Assembly: GCA_025526915.1 (NCBI GenBank)
Contig: JAHLKH010000009.1
Location: 212,310-276,309 of the forward strand
Length of the DNA stretch: 64,000 nt
Direction: 5' to 3'
Source of the DNA: Entophlyctis helioformis
Taxonomy: Eukaryota; Chytridiomycota; Chytridiomycetes; Chytridiales; Chytriomycetaceae
A program made the translations under genes and the position numbers. Shown one piece after another: positions 24,268 to 34,920 of the stretch (positions are counted from its first letter, which is position 1; every line of letters begins with the position of its first letter). The notes beneath the pieces are model-generated. The model was given only the letters and a program-made list of their open reading frames with translations, was not told the DNA's origin and did not search any database.

Positions 24268-26013
24268 ATGTCGTACCGCGACCGCAACAGCAGCCGAGGC
24301 GGCGACGACTTCACCCGTGTCTACATTGGTACGTGGGCTTGCTGGCTGGCTCTCTCTGGCTGGCTGGCTCTCGCTGGCTGTCTGGCTGTGTGTTGGCCGG
24401 ACCTGCTGGCGCTGGACGACTGACTCACCCGCTGCTGCGTCTCGCTGTGCCCGGCTGTCTCACCGCTCCCGTTGTCTCACCGCTCCTGTTGTCTCACCGC
24501 TCCCGTTGTCTCACCCCTCCTGTCCACCTGTCCGCCTGTCCAACCGCCTACCCGTCCAACCTGCCGGCTGGCTGGCTGCAGGCCGTCTGCCCCGCGACGT
24601 CACCCAGCGAGAGATCGAGAAGCTCGTGCGTGAGTTTGGTCGCATCCGGGACATCCGCATCCTCACGGGCTTCTGCTTTGTCGAGTTTGACGACGCCCGC
24701 GATGCCCGCTACTGCGTGCGTGAGCTGGACGGCGTGCGCTACGACGGCGACCGGTGAGTGCCGCCTGCACATGCCGCCCTCTGCCTTGTCTCGCGTCGTT
24801 TGACTGACCGGCGCCGACGGGCTCGCTGGTGACATGACTGGCTTGGATGGCCTGCTGCGTGTGCAATGGCCGTGGCTCGACAGCCTGCTCGTGCAGCCGG
24901 CCCGCACAGAAGGCAACCGCCGCCGCGACCCGACCGAGTTACGCCATGGCGAGTTCCGTGTCAAGGTCACTGGCCTGCCTCCCCGCACCTCCTGGCAGGT
25001 ACGCCCCCGCTTGCATCTCGTCCCGTCTCACTCGGCCGTCCTGAGCCCGCTGTGCTGTTTCCCCCGTCCGTGTGCTGTGCGGCAGCGATCGGCTGGTCGA
25101 TGCATGCGGCCCTCCCGTCCTTGCAGTGCTGTCTCGTCCGTGGTCGGTCTGGCATGCTCTGGCCCGGTCTAGTCTGGTCTAGTCTGGTCTTGTCTGGAAG
25201 CGAGGATCGTTTCGTGGCTCGCTCATGGCTCTAGCTGGCTGGCCGCCTGGCCGCTTGCTTCCACGGCTGCCGAAGGCGGACTCGTCACATCTGGCTTTAC
25301 GCGTCCCGGACTGGCCGCTGGCTTGCGTGCGTGCGTGCGTGCGCACTTGTGTGCCTGTCAGAGTGCGCGGATCTTTGGGATCTGGAGAGCATCAGCGCTT
25401 GGATGGCCACCCGGCCAAGATCTGGCAAGCGGCACTTGGGATGCAGAGCGACGCGGCTGATGGACGGCACGCCCCTCTCCCCCGCCTTGAACTTGGACGA
25501 GGACGCTTGGCGCATTCAGACCTGGCTTGCCTTGGTGGCTCCTGCTTTCTACCGCCCATCTGCCGCTTGGACGATCAGAGAGACGGCGATTGGAACCCGA
25601 CTGCGAACACGGCTTGCTGACCATCCCCACCACCTGGCATCGCTCTTGCTGCATGTTCATCTCCACAGGACCTGAAGGACCTCATGCGCAAGTCGTGTGA
25701 TGTCATCTTCGCCGATGTTGACGGTACCACTGGCGACGGCGTGGTTGAGTTCACGCGTGCTGAAGACAAGGAGACGGCCATCCGCCAGTTCGACGGCTAC
25801 GACTACCAGGGCTCGATCATCACCGTGACTGACCCGCTTGCTGGCGACAGCAATGGCAGTGGCGCCAACGGCCACCGCGACGAGCGTCGTTCCCCCTCGC
25901 CCCGCGGTCGCTCTGCCTCGCCCCCTCGCGGTCGTGAGGAGCGCCGCTCGCCGTCCCCCCGCGGCGGTGCCCACTCCCGTTCGCGCTCCCGCTCCCGCTC
26001 TCCCAGAGATTGA
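24268..26013 (+). CDS. SRSF1: SR splicing factor, SRSF1 (SF2/ASF) type
   Basis: A nuclear pre-mRNA splicing factor. Four exons: 24268-24328, 24582-24753, 24884-24998 and 25669-26013. RRM1 has RVYIGRLPRDV as RNP2 and GFCFVEFDDARDA as RNP1. The second, atypical RRM carries SWQDLKDLMR, interrupted by intron 3 after SWQ; this heptapeptide (SWQDLKD) is the hallmark of the SRSF1 pseudo-RRM. The C-terminus is an RS domain (SPSPRGRSASPPRGR, then SRSRSRSRSPRD) for SR-kinase phosphorylation. Total length about 230 residues is normal for the family. Intron 3 (670 bp) is several times longer than other introns here, and intron 1 (253 bp) contains a tandem repeat. SR genes often autoregulate through such introns, but that is inference. 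The gene converges on the aldo-keto reductase gene. Confidence 0.93.
24456..24523 (+). repeat. Four 17-bp tandem repeats in SRSF1 intron 1
   Basis: The unit TGTCTCACCGCTCCCGT is present four times with one or two substitutions. It lies just upstream of the intron 1 acceptor, so the transcript carries four CU-rich motifs close to the splice site. Confidence 0.75.
24999..25668 (+). other. SRSF1: Long intron 3 of the SRSF1-type gene
   Basis: This 670-bp intron splits the SWQDLKD motif exactly after SWQ. Donor CAG/GTACGC and acceptor CCACAG are canonical. It includes a decanucleotide repeat (AGTCTGGTCT, about 25168-25196). Every other intron in the window that I could trace, except those of the Bem1-like gene and intron 1 of this gene, is far shorter. 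It could contain an alternative exon; no specific one was identified. Confidence 0.6.
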
Positions 26014-26247
26014 GTGACTGATGCACTGATGAGAGATTGGAAGTGATTGCATGTTGGTTATGTCGGTTGTGATTGCAAAGGGATTCGAATGAATTGAACC
26101 AACGACCTCTGTATTGCTTGCATTAGGATGTGCCTTGGTCAGTGGGTGCCGCTTGAAGCATCGACGTGCGCTGGCAGATCTCGGCGCTCGATACACCTTG
26201 CATCTCACAGTTCATTGGTGCACATGCGACAACCATGGCGACTGGCA

Positions 26248-28140
26248 TCACGACGACTGCATCAGCATCGCGCTGTCCAGAATGTCCTGCAGCTGCTCCT
26301 CGCCCACGGCCGGCCGTCCTGCTGCTGCCACACACTCGCTCACATACACCGGCTCGCGCATGCCAACCAGCACGCTGGACGCTGGTGCGGCATGACCGAG
26401 CGTCGACAGTGTGATGCGCAGCGCATTGGTCGACAGCGTGTCGCTGCCATCCAGCGATCCGCCAGACAGCGTCGCAATGACTTTGTTGAGCTCGGTGTTG
26501 GCATGCAGTGCGCGCATCTGGCACACGGCCAGAATGCCGTCCAGCAGTCGGTGGATCGTCTGTCCAAGGGCCGAGGATCATGCCGAGATCAGCCACCATT
26601 GTCACTGTTTGCAACGCCATGCCACTCCTTGCCACTCCACTCCACTTACTGTGCGGTACACATCGCTCCACTGTGCCAGTGCTTCGGCTGTCTCGGGATC
26701 AGACTCGCCATGCTCCTTGATGTATGCTGCCAACACCTCCAGATCCACCTGCAGCGACGGAATGACTTCCTTGACAAAATAGTGCTCAGCCGCGAACCCG
26801 TTCTCTGCCAGCCGCGCCAGGTTGTCTGCCAGCACCTGCGTCCACACAAACTTGGCCACCAGCGACGTGTCTGCATCGGTGCTCCCGACTGTACACATCG
26901 AGCATGGCCATCTTGCAAGTCAGATTGGCCATGTCTGACAGTCTGGGCATCACGGCAAGAGCGACGCTCACCAAGAGATCCAAGCTCCAGCTCAAGCACA
27001 GTCGCAGTCTCAAAGCAGTCGGCCAGCGCTGCTGTGACCTTGGGATCATCCTCGATGCTGATCTCTGGATCAGTGGCAAGCAGCCGCACGCTGCCGTTGC
27101 AGATGGAGTAGAAAGGTCGCTGCGTGAACACAAACAGCTCATTGTCCTGTCCAGCGTGCCGTGTCTGCAATCAGCAACGAGCCACACTGGTCTGTGCCAG
27201 CCGATCGTGTGCCAGCCGCAGCATACCTGGCATGTCTGCAGCAGCGACGGCGATCCGTCCAGTCCCTCCAGCAGCGCATCGCGCTCAAACACATTGAACG
27301 GCACCTGCACGCTCGAAAAGTTGCTGGACTTGACCGTCTGCAGCACCGTTGCCAGGTCAAGGTACTCGGGCGACGACGACAAGTGCATCGCGTTGCTTGC
27401 AATGCCAAAGCTCCCCACACGGCCACGCTCGACCTCTTTATCCAGATGCTGGCATGCCTTGCCGATCATGTCGTACACTTGCTGCCTGCCGACCCTCGAT
27501 CCTCGTGCATGCAGCAGCCGCTCGGGACTGTTGATCATGAACACGTCGATGGTCGACAGTCCCAGCCGCTCGAGCGACCCGCTGATCTCGCGCTCGAGGA
27601 ACTCGGGCGAGATGCAGTGGCCGAGCTTGTCGGTGATCTGGTGGTAGCCCGGCGGGGGCGACGCAGGCGGGCCGCCCATGACAAAGCCAGCCTTGGTCAG
27701 GACGACGACGTCGGCGCGGGTGAGCACAGACGACGCGATGGCGTCGCGGATGGTGTCGCCAATGAGCAGCTCGGACAGGCCGCCGCCAAAGTGTGCGCTG
27801 GTGTCGACGACGTTGATGCCCGACCGGAAGGCGGCCAGGAGAGCGTCCTTGTGCGAGGGCGACTCGGGGCGGATGCGGTAGCCGCCAAAGCCGAGACGGG
27901 ACACTGCAAGGCCTGTCGTGCGAGTGGAGTCAGCAGCATGCGCAGGCACGGGCAGCCGACGCAGAGAGTCTTGCCTGTGCGGGGCATGAACGCCGAAGGC
28001 AGCGCAGGGAAGCGCTCCTGGAAGCGGCGGGTCGATGCAGCAGACGCAGCACCGGATATGACTGCGTTGTTGTTGTTGCTGCTGCTGGTGGTGGATGTGG
28101 TCAGCAGCCGCCGTGCTGCCATCTTGAGTGTGTTCGCCAT
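26248..28140 (-). CDS. Aldo-keto reductase family protein with altered catalytic residues
   Basis: Five exons on the minus strand: 28140-27975, 27912-27227, 27146-26972, 26888 to about 26650, and 26559-26248. The N-terminus (MANTLKMAARRLLTTSTTSS) looks like a mitochondrial presequence. The AKR barrel follows: RTGLAVSRLGFGGYRI, then VVLTKAGF (catalytic Lys kept). The segment normally reading DTxxxYG is DTSAHFGGG, with Phe in place of the catalytic Tyr. The strand that usually ends in His is DVFMINSPE, with Asn in place of His. Cofactor-side sequences continue with FGIASNAM and VQVPFNVFE. The protein is longer than a typical AKR (about 330) because of an extended C-terminal half. Intron 1 (27974-27913) uses a GC donor (ACAG/GCAAGA), and its excision restores the family motif exactly. 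Fold assignment is firm; activity is doubtful. Confidence 0.82.
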
Positions 28141-28341
28141 GCTCGCTCGTGCTCGTGACGATCTGGAGAACACGGCGCGACGGATTGTGCACGGCGCCAT
28201 CCAGCCGGTCCTGCACCATGACTTGCACCCGGATCTGGTCACGCTATCCGTCCAAGTGGGGCATCCTGGACACGCCTGCCAACACAACCCATCTGGCAGG
28301 CAGCCTCAAGGCACGCGAAGCATTCATGGGCATTACCAACA

Positions 28342-28542
28342 AGACACGCCAAGCCTGGCCAAGGTCGTCGTGGCCGATGCCTCTCATCACATTCCAGGTC
28401 GTCATCATCGTGTGCAGCGTGATATTGGTGCTCTTTGCTGCCTTTATCACGTATCGCGTATTCCAGCTGCCAAAGTCGCTGTACTCGACCGGACTTCGCA
28501 TTGCTACGCTATTGGTGTTCTGCGTCGTCTTCTTGCGACTGC
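28342..28542 (+). pseudogene. 201-bp copied 5' fragment of the 7-TM gene
   Basis: This segment matches 36611-36811 over 201 bp without gaps and with five differences that I count by eye. The copy includes 35 bp upstream of the start codon, the ATG and the first two predicted TM helices. After the match the frame continues for about 55 unrelated codons to a stop, so the TM3-TM7 region is missing. Four of the five differences are synonymous third-position changes and the fifth is Ile/Val. It lies between the divergent aldo-keto reductase and subtilase genes. Confidence 0.85.
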
Positions 28543-28853
28543 TTGAATGTCTGCCAATGCAACAAACTGCAAAGCTCTGCCAACGCAGTCTCGGCACGCC
28601 TTCCAACTGCTCGCGACGCGCCACAACTCCGCCTTCATCTCAAGACAATGCAGTGACCCGAAAGGATTGTTGCACGTGTGATCAAGTGCGGCCAGCGTCA
28701 GATATCCATTGAGATATCTTGATGAGAAAGAAGAGTCGGCAGGCAAGCATGCACGCAACAAGTATAAAGAGCACAGCAGTGCGTCCGTGTCTGCCAGGTC
28801 GTCAACACCATCCAACACCCCCAACACACACCTCGCTCGCACACGGTCCACAA

Positions 28854-30571
28854 ATGAGATCTGCTCAAAGCAAGCTGCCGACGGTCCTTGTCCTTGTGGC
28901 GCTGGTCGTGACCGTGTTCTCGTCGCTGTCGTGTCTGGTCGCTGCGTTGCCGACGCCAGGAGCATCGCCATCAGCCAACTCGACCGCAGCAGGCACAGTC
29001 ATTGCTGATCGGTACATTGTCGTGGTCCACGACTGGGTGACCGACAAGGTCGTCACGGACCACATCGCGTCCCTCCACGCTGTCCTGTCGCCCTCGTCGC
29101 CCTCGTCATCCGCCCTCGACGGCTGCCGTCACGTCGCTCTTCCCAGACGACCCGGCCACGCTCGTGTCCGCCCTCGACCTCGTGTCGGTGCAGTCGGGCA
29201 GCAAGACGTTCAAGGGCGTGCTGGGCAGGTACTCGACGGCCGTGCGCGGCTACCACGGCGAGCTGCCCAAGAGCATCGCTCGGGCACTGCGTGCGTCGAG
29301 ATACGTCAAGGTGGTCGAGGAGGACCGTGTTGTGCGCAGCCAGGTGGTCGTGAATGTCAAGACACAGCTGCTGCCGACGTGGGGTCTTGACCGAATGTCG
29401 CACCGCGCCAGAGGATACTTTGGACGCTACTCGTACATTGAGCAGGCCGGGTGAGTCTGTGTGTGTGTGCGTGTGTGTGTGTGTGGCAGGTCACGCACTG
29501 ACACTGACACTGGGATCGCTTGGCCGCTTCGCCACTTGCAGCGTCAATGTCGATGTGTACGTGGTGGACACGGGGATCTTTATCGGCCACCCCAACTTTG
29601 GCGGCCGTGCGTCGTTTGGTGCCAGCTTCACGGGCGACGGCAACAGCGATGTGCACGGCCACGGCACGCACGTTGCTGGCACGATCGGGTCAACGACCTA
29701 CGGCGTGGCCAAGCGCGTCAACCTCATTGCCGTCAAGGTGCTCGGCAACCGGGGTCAGGTTCGACGTCCGGCGTCATTGCTGGCATCGACTGGGTCACGC
29801 GCCGCGACTCGACCACGCCAAGACGCTCCGTCGTCAACATGTCCCTTGGTGGCGGCGGCACGTCGACGGCCATGAATGCTGCCATCGAGACGGCCGGCCG
29901 TCGCGGCATTGCGTTTGCTGTTGCTGCTGGCAACGAGAACGCCAATGGTGAGTGGCAGCACATGGAGTGGGGTCTTGTCACGCCAGAGATCCGACGCATC
30001 CTGACACGATCCTGACACGATCCTGCTCATGTATGTGCAGCCTGTGGCGGATCGCCAGCCAACTCGCCGTGGGTCATGACCGCTGGCGCCATGGACTCGA
30101 CCGACCGACGCGCCAGCTTCTCCAACTTTGGCGGCTGCCTCAGTACGTGTCACAGACTCTTGCTCACGCTATCCATGCTTCAGATCCCATAGTCTAACAC
30201 CGCTCCACTCTGCAGACATCTTCGCGCCAGGTGTCAGTGTGCTGTCCACGTCCAACGCAGGCGGCACTCGCACGCTCTCGGGCACGTCCATGGCATCGCC
30301 GCACGTTGCCGGCCAGCTCGCCATTCTCCTGAGCGTGTTCCCGTCGGCATCTGTGCTGTCGCTCTACCGCTACATGGAGCAGACATCCACACAGAACGTG
30401 CTCACGCTGCTCAAGAGCGGCGACCCCAACCGTCTGCTCAACAATGCGCTGTTGCAGGGATCCGCTGCTCCTGCATTGGCCAAGGACGCAAAGTCGGCTG
30501 CATCGCTCGACGCCGCGGCTGACAAGGCTCCTGCGTCGGTCTCGCTTGGCGATGTCCCCGCGTCGGCTTGA
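28854..30571 (+). CDS. Secreted subtilisin-like serine protease (proteinase K type)
   Basis: A secreted endopeptidase of family S8. It has an N-terminal signal peptide (hydrophobic [15 protein letters not shown]), then an I9 propeptide ([18 protein letters not shown]) and the mature catalytic domain with Asp in VYVVDTG (about 29566), His in HGHGTHVAG (about 29665) and Ser in [11 protein letters not shown] (about 30290). Introns: about 29451-29541, 29948 to about 30039, and about 30140-30214. Two one-base frame changes interrupt it: one extra base in a CCC run near 29115 in the propeptide, and one missing base in a GGGG run near 29752 between catalytic His and Ser. Because similar events affect many genes in this window, I treat them as sequence errors and the gene as intact. 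Likely role: extracellular protein digestion. Confidence 0.88.
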
Positions 30572-30816
30572 TGGAGCGGCCAGCCGTCTGATCCCGCGTC
30601 CATGCCTGTGATCACACCACACTCTCCCACATCTCTCCCTCTACCTATCTCCAGCATCCACACGCCAGCCTTGGAATGCCGCTTCTGTGCTTAGATCAAT
30701 GAATGCTTCCAGACACCGACGACTCGCCACTCCAGCCACTCCAGCCACACCCAGCCAGCTCAGCCAGTCAGCCAGTCGCCACCAGAGCCATAAATAGCAA
30801 GGGACGGTTCATTGGG

Positions 30817-31869
30817 CTACAACGTCTCGAGCCAGGCACGGCCCTTGGTGCGCAGGTACTTGTTGGCGACGCCGCCAATACCAAACGCAGGGAAGATGCG
30901 AGCAACACGCGCAGCAGTCGTGACGACATACTCGCGCCGGATGAATGCCACGCGGTCACGGGCCGACAGGGCAGTGTCGGGGCGGTTGTAGAGATCCATG
31001 CCGTGGAGGTGGAGGGGCGTGGACAGGATCTGCATGGCGCAAGGGGCGACGAGCTGCGCGACCGTGTCTGTGGTGCCTGGCGACAGGTTCAAGGGAGTGG
31101 CGGGGCCGGCCAAGGCGGACGACAGCAAGGGCGGCAGATTGAACGACGAGAAGATGGTGAGCGCGTCGCGGGTCATGTAGAGCGTGTATGACTTGGGCGG
31201 CACGGGCCGTGCAGGGCCGGACCCAAAGGCGCGGGTAAAGTACAGGTCCTTGAGCACCGACAGGCCGACGTTGGCGATGGACGAGCCGACAAACTTTGGG
31301 ATCTGCCACGGGACGGCGGCGTGGTCGCAGAGAGCCTGGACGGTGTTGGCTGTGATGTAGGTGCCCGAGTAGACGCCCCAGATGAGCAGGAACGATGGCT
31401 GGCGCACAAAGTATGCCGGGCGAGTGAGCAGCGTGCGGATGCCGGCGAGGAGACCCTGCAGCAGCGGCTGCTGGCCCGACGCATTGGCAAAGATGGACTT
31501 GTCGACGATCGAGATGAGCGGAGCGACGAGGCCGGCCGACACGACGGCGCAGGCCGCCTCGAGCGGGAGCAGCATGTGCAGAGGGACCCGGTGTTGCTGT
31601 CTGGTGTCGTGCGGCTGGCCGCCTGACTGCGGCTGCACAGACGGCGGGACAGATGCCTGCAAGGCCGGGACGGTGGGAGCAAGCAGGCTTGCAGGAGCTG
31701 TGCTGCCCACGGCCACAGAGGCGATCCGGTCGGCAGGCGAGTCTTGGCATGCGTCCGGCAGCGGGGCGGACGGAGCAGCGGCAGATCCGCTGGTGGAGGC
31801 AGCAGATACAACGGCGCTCTCGGCTGACAAGAGCACTGCCGATACAGGGAGTGGTGCGGTGGTGGGCAT
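30817..31869 (-). CDS. Predicted multi-pass membrane protein, function unknown
   Basis: A single-exon open frame of about 350 residues from the ATG at 31869; the frame extends further upstream but only from a GTG. After a Ser/Ala/Pro-rich N-terminal third there are several hydrophobic stretches (LLPLEAACAVVSAGLVAPLI, FLLIWGVYSGTYITANTVQA, TIFSSFNLPPLLSSALAG) and an ordered C-terminus (VTTAARVARIFPAFGIGGVANK). Basic Arg and small residues between the helices would fit a mitochondrial membrane protein, but I cannot name the family. The longer 511-residue open frame that overlaps it on the same strand is Arg/Cys-rich and is a shadow. Confidence 0.6.
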   Translation of the reverse strand: MPTTAPLPVSAVLLSAESAVVSAASTSGSAAAPSAPLPDACQDSPADRIASVAVGSTAPASLLAPTVPALQASVPPSVQPQSGGQPHDTRQQHRVPLHMLLPLEAACAVVSAGLVAPLISIVDKSIFANASGQQPLLQGLLAGIRTLLTRPAYFVRQPSFLLIWGVYSGTYITANTVQALCDHAAVPWQIPKFVGSSIANVGLSVLKDLYFTRAFGSGPARPVPPKSYTLYMTRDALTIFSSFNLPPLLSSALAGPATPLNLSPGTTDTVAQLVAPCAMQILSTPLHLHGMDLYNRPDTALSARDRVAFIRREYVVTTAARVARIFPAFGIGGVANKYLRTKGRAWLETL

Positions 31870-32231
31870 GTGAGTGGGCGTGGCGTGGTGGCCGTCTGGT
31901 GTTGGAGCGACTGCTCGTGCTGCTGATGTCGGAGGGATCCTGCTGCTGGAGGTGCCGCTGCTGCTGTTTGAGATGGTGCTTGGTGGTTGTCGCGGAAGAA
32001 TGGGAAAGTGGTGCACATCGCGAGGCGGATCTTGGGAACGGCCACGCGGGCAAGGCGTGACTCACTGCGGCAGTGCGGCAGATGTGGTCGGGTCTGTCAT
32101 TGGCTGATCTGCCACTCCACCCAAGATGCTCTGCAACACACAACAGGACGGACATGCATGCACTGCTTGACACAAACGAGACACGAGTGTTACAAGGATG
32201 TATTGGACAGTGCGGCAAGAGAGTTGACCAA

Positions 32232-33293
32232 TCAAGCGGATGCCTCGGTTTGCGGCTGCTTCTTGGCACCAAACAGCCCACGCTTCCACGCAACGATGCC
32301 GCCAACAACGACAACAACGGCAACAACAGTGCTCGTGACGATCGCAGCCGTGTTCTTCTCCCAGAACGACTTCTTGGCTTCAGCATCCGCCTTCTTGGCT
32401 TCAGCATCAGCCTTCTCTGCCGCGATGCCAGCAGGCGTGATAAAAGTGCCGGCGTGGCGGCCGAACGCGCCGTTGGACCTGGCTGGGCCATTGCACGACA
32501 ACCTGGGACTGAGATACTCAGGGTGTTTGGAAGACATCCCCCCGCCGCAGCTCGGCTCTCCGCAGATCAACGTGGAGATTCGAAAATACGACGAGTTCTG
32601 GCCAATAACAACCAGCTCTCCAGAAACAACGAAGCTTGATGTGCCCGCAATAGGTGTTGGCCGGCTCCACTTTGGGATGAGGAGGACGCGGGTGACGTTT
32701 ACGGCGGTCACTGGCGACCCGCCAGAAGGAAGGAAGACGCCATTCTTCAGTCCAACGTCGTCTGGATGCGCTAAAAAGCAGGCTTCCTTGGATGCGTATT
32801 CGTTGACTTGGATGATGTGTGTCGGTGGTGCGATCGAGTCGAGATCGGCCGAGAGCGAGTACCAGAGGCTCCTGTTGGCGGCCTTGGCGGCATCCTCGAA
32901 CGACGGCACGCTCTTGTAAAGGCCAGTCGTGCAAGGAGAGGTTGCGGCAGGTGCAACGTCGAGCGGCCGGTTGGTGCACCTGGATGCACAGTCACGAGGG
33001 CCGGCGCCGGTTGCGTTGGGGTTCAAGTGGGTGCAGTCCAAAGTCGAGACGAGAGCCAGAAGAAGCGGTGATGATGCCGGCGGTGTTCGCAGCACATGCG
33101 GACTTGACGTCAACGACAGGCGAGATGACGTCGGGGAAGGGACGGTGCCCAACAGAAAGTCCGTGACGGTGAGTCCTGGAGGTGCTGTTGCTGAGCGAGT
33201 ACAGGCGGCGCTTGGGCTGAGAGACGCTTGCACCAGCGACTGTGCAGACACTGCAGCGGAGGCAAGGACGGAGATGGCGCCGATGACGAGCAT
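32232..33293 (-). CDS. Type I membrane glycoprotein, Cys-containing ectodomain, function unknown
   Basis: The ATG at 33293 opens a protein of about 350 residues with a signal peptide (MLVIGAISVLASAAVSAQS). A luminal or extracellular domain follows with about ten cysteines and several N-glycosylation sequons (NAT, NRS, NVT, NSS). Near the C-terminus a short charged repeat (EKADAEAKKADAEAKK) precedes one TM helix (IVTSTVVAVVVVVGGIVAW) and a short basic tail (KRGLFGAKK). The layout is that of a single-pass surface protein. The open frame continues upstream of this ATG, but the signal peptide supports the start chosen. No family recognised. Confidence 0.65.
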   Translation of the reverse strand: MLVIGAISVLASAAVSAQSLVQASLSPSAACTRSATAPPGLTVTDFLLGTVPSPTSSRLSLTSSPHVLRTPPASSPLLLALVSTLDCTHLNPNATGAGPRDCASRCTNRPLDVAPAATSPCTTGLYKSVPSFEDAAKAANRSLWYSLSADLDSIAPPTHIIQVNEYASKEACFLAHPDDVGLKNGVFLPSGGSPVTAVNVTRVLLIPKWSRPTPIAGTSSFVVSGELVVIGQNSSYFRISTLICGEPSCGGGMSSKHPEYLSPRLSCNGPARSNGAFGRHAGTFITPAGIAAEKADAEAKKADAEAKKSFWEKNTAAIVTSTVVAVVVVVGGIVAWKRGLFGAKKQPQTEASA

Positions 33294-33527
33294 GTTGATG
33301 GAGGGAGTGGCGGTCGATGCTGTGGAGGAGGCGGCGGCGGCAATGGGGCGTTGGGCTGCCGCTTGGACGATGGAAAGATGTGCAAGTTCTGGCTTGAGAA
33401 TGCCGCTGAACGTCGTGCCATTTATTGCAGATTTGCTGCTGCTTGGCTCTCTGCTGCTTGGCTCTCTCTGGCTGCCAACACAACACAACGACGACGGCCA
33501 AGAGCATGCTGTGCCACGTGCTCAGCC

Positions 33528-34753
33528 TCATCGGCCAGCAAAGACCGGATCGCGCTTCTGTGCAATGGCATCCAGACCCTCTGCCATGTCGGCGCTGCCG
33601 TAGCAGATCGCCTGCGTGTCCGCCTCGCGCTGCAGTGCACGCTCAAACGCGCCGTCATGGAACCGCATGCGCAGCGTCTTGACCGTCTGGCGGACAGCCA
33701 CCGGCGAGGCCGAGGCGATGCGGCGCGCAAGCGCCATGGACTCGGCCATGAGGTGGTCGTGCTCGACCTGGCGCAGGACAAGGCCGAGGGCGGCGGCCTC
33801 GGATGCGGCGACGAGATCGCCCGTCAGGATCAGGCGGGCGGCGGCTTGCGGGCCGGCGATGATGGGCAGGGTGAACGAGCCACCCATGCCGGGCGTGAGG
33901 CCGATGCGCACAAAGTTGAGGCCCATCTTGGCCTTGGTGCTGGCCAGCCGCAGATCGCACGCAAGCGCCACGCAGAGTCCAGCGCCGACGGCGTGTCCGT
34001 TGATGGCCGCGATCGTCGGCACCGGCAGGTTGCTGTGGGAGGGGAAGTGGGTTGTGTGTGCAGCGCATGCATCAGCCGTGCACGGCCGTTCACCTGTCCA
34101 CCGCAGTGGCGCAGACAGCGAGCCACGGCCGGCATGCAACGGAGCGGCTTACATGAGCGGCGTCAGGAAGCGGTGGTAGAAGGCACGCATGATGGCCTGG
34201 TTGTCCATGGGCGATGTCCGTGTGCGCTCGCGCAGGAACTCGAGGTCGCCGCCGGCAGAGAACGCTCGGCCGTTGCCAGTCAGCACCAGTGCACGCACAT
34301 CGGCGCTCTGGCCCAGATCGCCAAGGACCTGCGTGAACTCTGCGGTGCCGCAGTCAGCGATGCCGCAGCCGGCACTGTGGGCTCACGCCATCGTCACACT
34401 CGCAGGCACGCACCTTCGCCCATGGCTGCCGTCAGTGGGTTGAGGGAATCGGGGCGGTTGAACGCAAGCACAACGACCTGGCGGCCAGCACACGGCAGTC
34501 GGTCAGCACCATCGACGCAGCCCGAGCGAGCAAGCTGCTGGCTGGCTGTGATGCCTGCAACGCCTGTGGCTGGCACGCTACTCACGCCGGTCGGCTGGCC
34601 GTCGGCGCCAATGTCGTTCGAGACCGTCAGCAGGCTGCCGCTGTATCCCGAGCGAGGCACCGCAGAGAGCGAGCGGGCAGGCAGCGGCCGTGCAGTCGCA
34701 GGGCTGCAGAGCGCAGAGTGCGCAAGCCGGACAGGCAGACGGCGGGACAGCAT
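33528..34753 (-). CDS. Crotonase (enoyl-CoA hydratase/isomerase) family, mitochondrial
   Basis: Four exons on the minus strand: 34753-34586, 34477-34414, 34339 to about 34157, and about 34035-33528. The N-terminus (MLSRRLPVRLAHSAL) is Arg-rich and amphipathic, as in mitochondrial presequences. The crotonase fold shows VVVLAFNRPDSLNPL, NGRAFSAGGDLEF (oxyanion hole) and INGHAVGAGLCVALACDLR. The region that carries the first catalytic Glu in classical hydratases reads GLNFVRIGLTPGMGGS, and the second Glu position falls in AARLILTGD with Arg, so by eye both acid residues are absent. Many bacterial relatives share the GLNFV..GLTPGMGG signature, and their reactions vary. It probably acts in acyl-CoA metabolism; the exact substrate is unknown. 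Confidence 0.82.
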
Positions 34754-34920
34754 GGCAGGCAGCCGAGATGAGCGTGGACGTGGATGCGACACGGACGCGG
34801 TGTTTATGGCAAGAGGACAAGAGGGCGGCGACTGGCAAGGGATCGTGTGGCAGCAGGCAAGGGATCGGCTGTCTGGCGATGTCTGGTGCTGTCTGGCGCA
34901 GGTGGCTGCAAGGCGCAGCG

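Noticed and set aside
26085..26145. tRNA-like string on the minus strand (GAGGTCGTTGGTTCAATTC) between the SRSF1 and aldo-keto reductase genes
   Set aside because: The T-arm does not pair and no matching anticodon or acceptor stem could be folded by hand; at best a decayed relic.
28854..30571. Reading the subtilase as a pseudogene because of two frame breaks
   Set aside because: Catalytic triad, propeptide and splice sites are intact, and the same one-base breaks affect many unrelated genes nearby.
30956..32491. 511-residue open frame on the minus strand
   Set aside because: It overlaps the membrane protein gene in a different frame and is an Arg/His/Cys-rich shadow.
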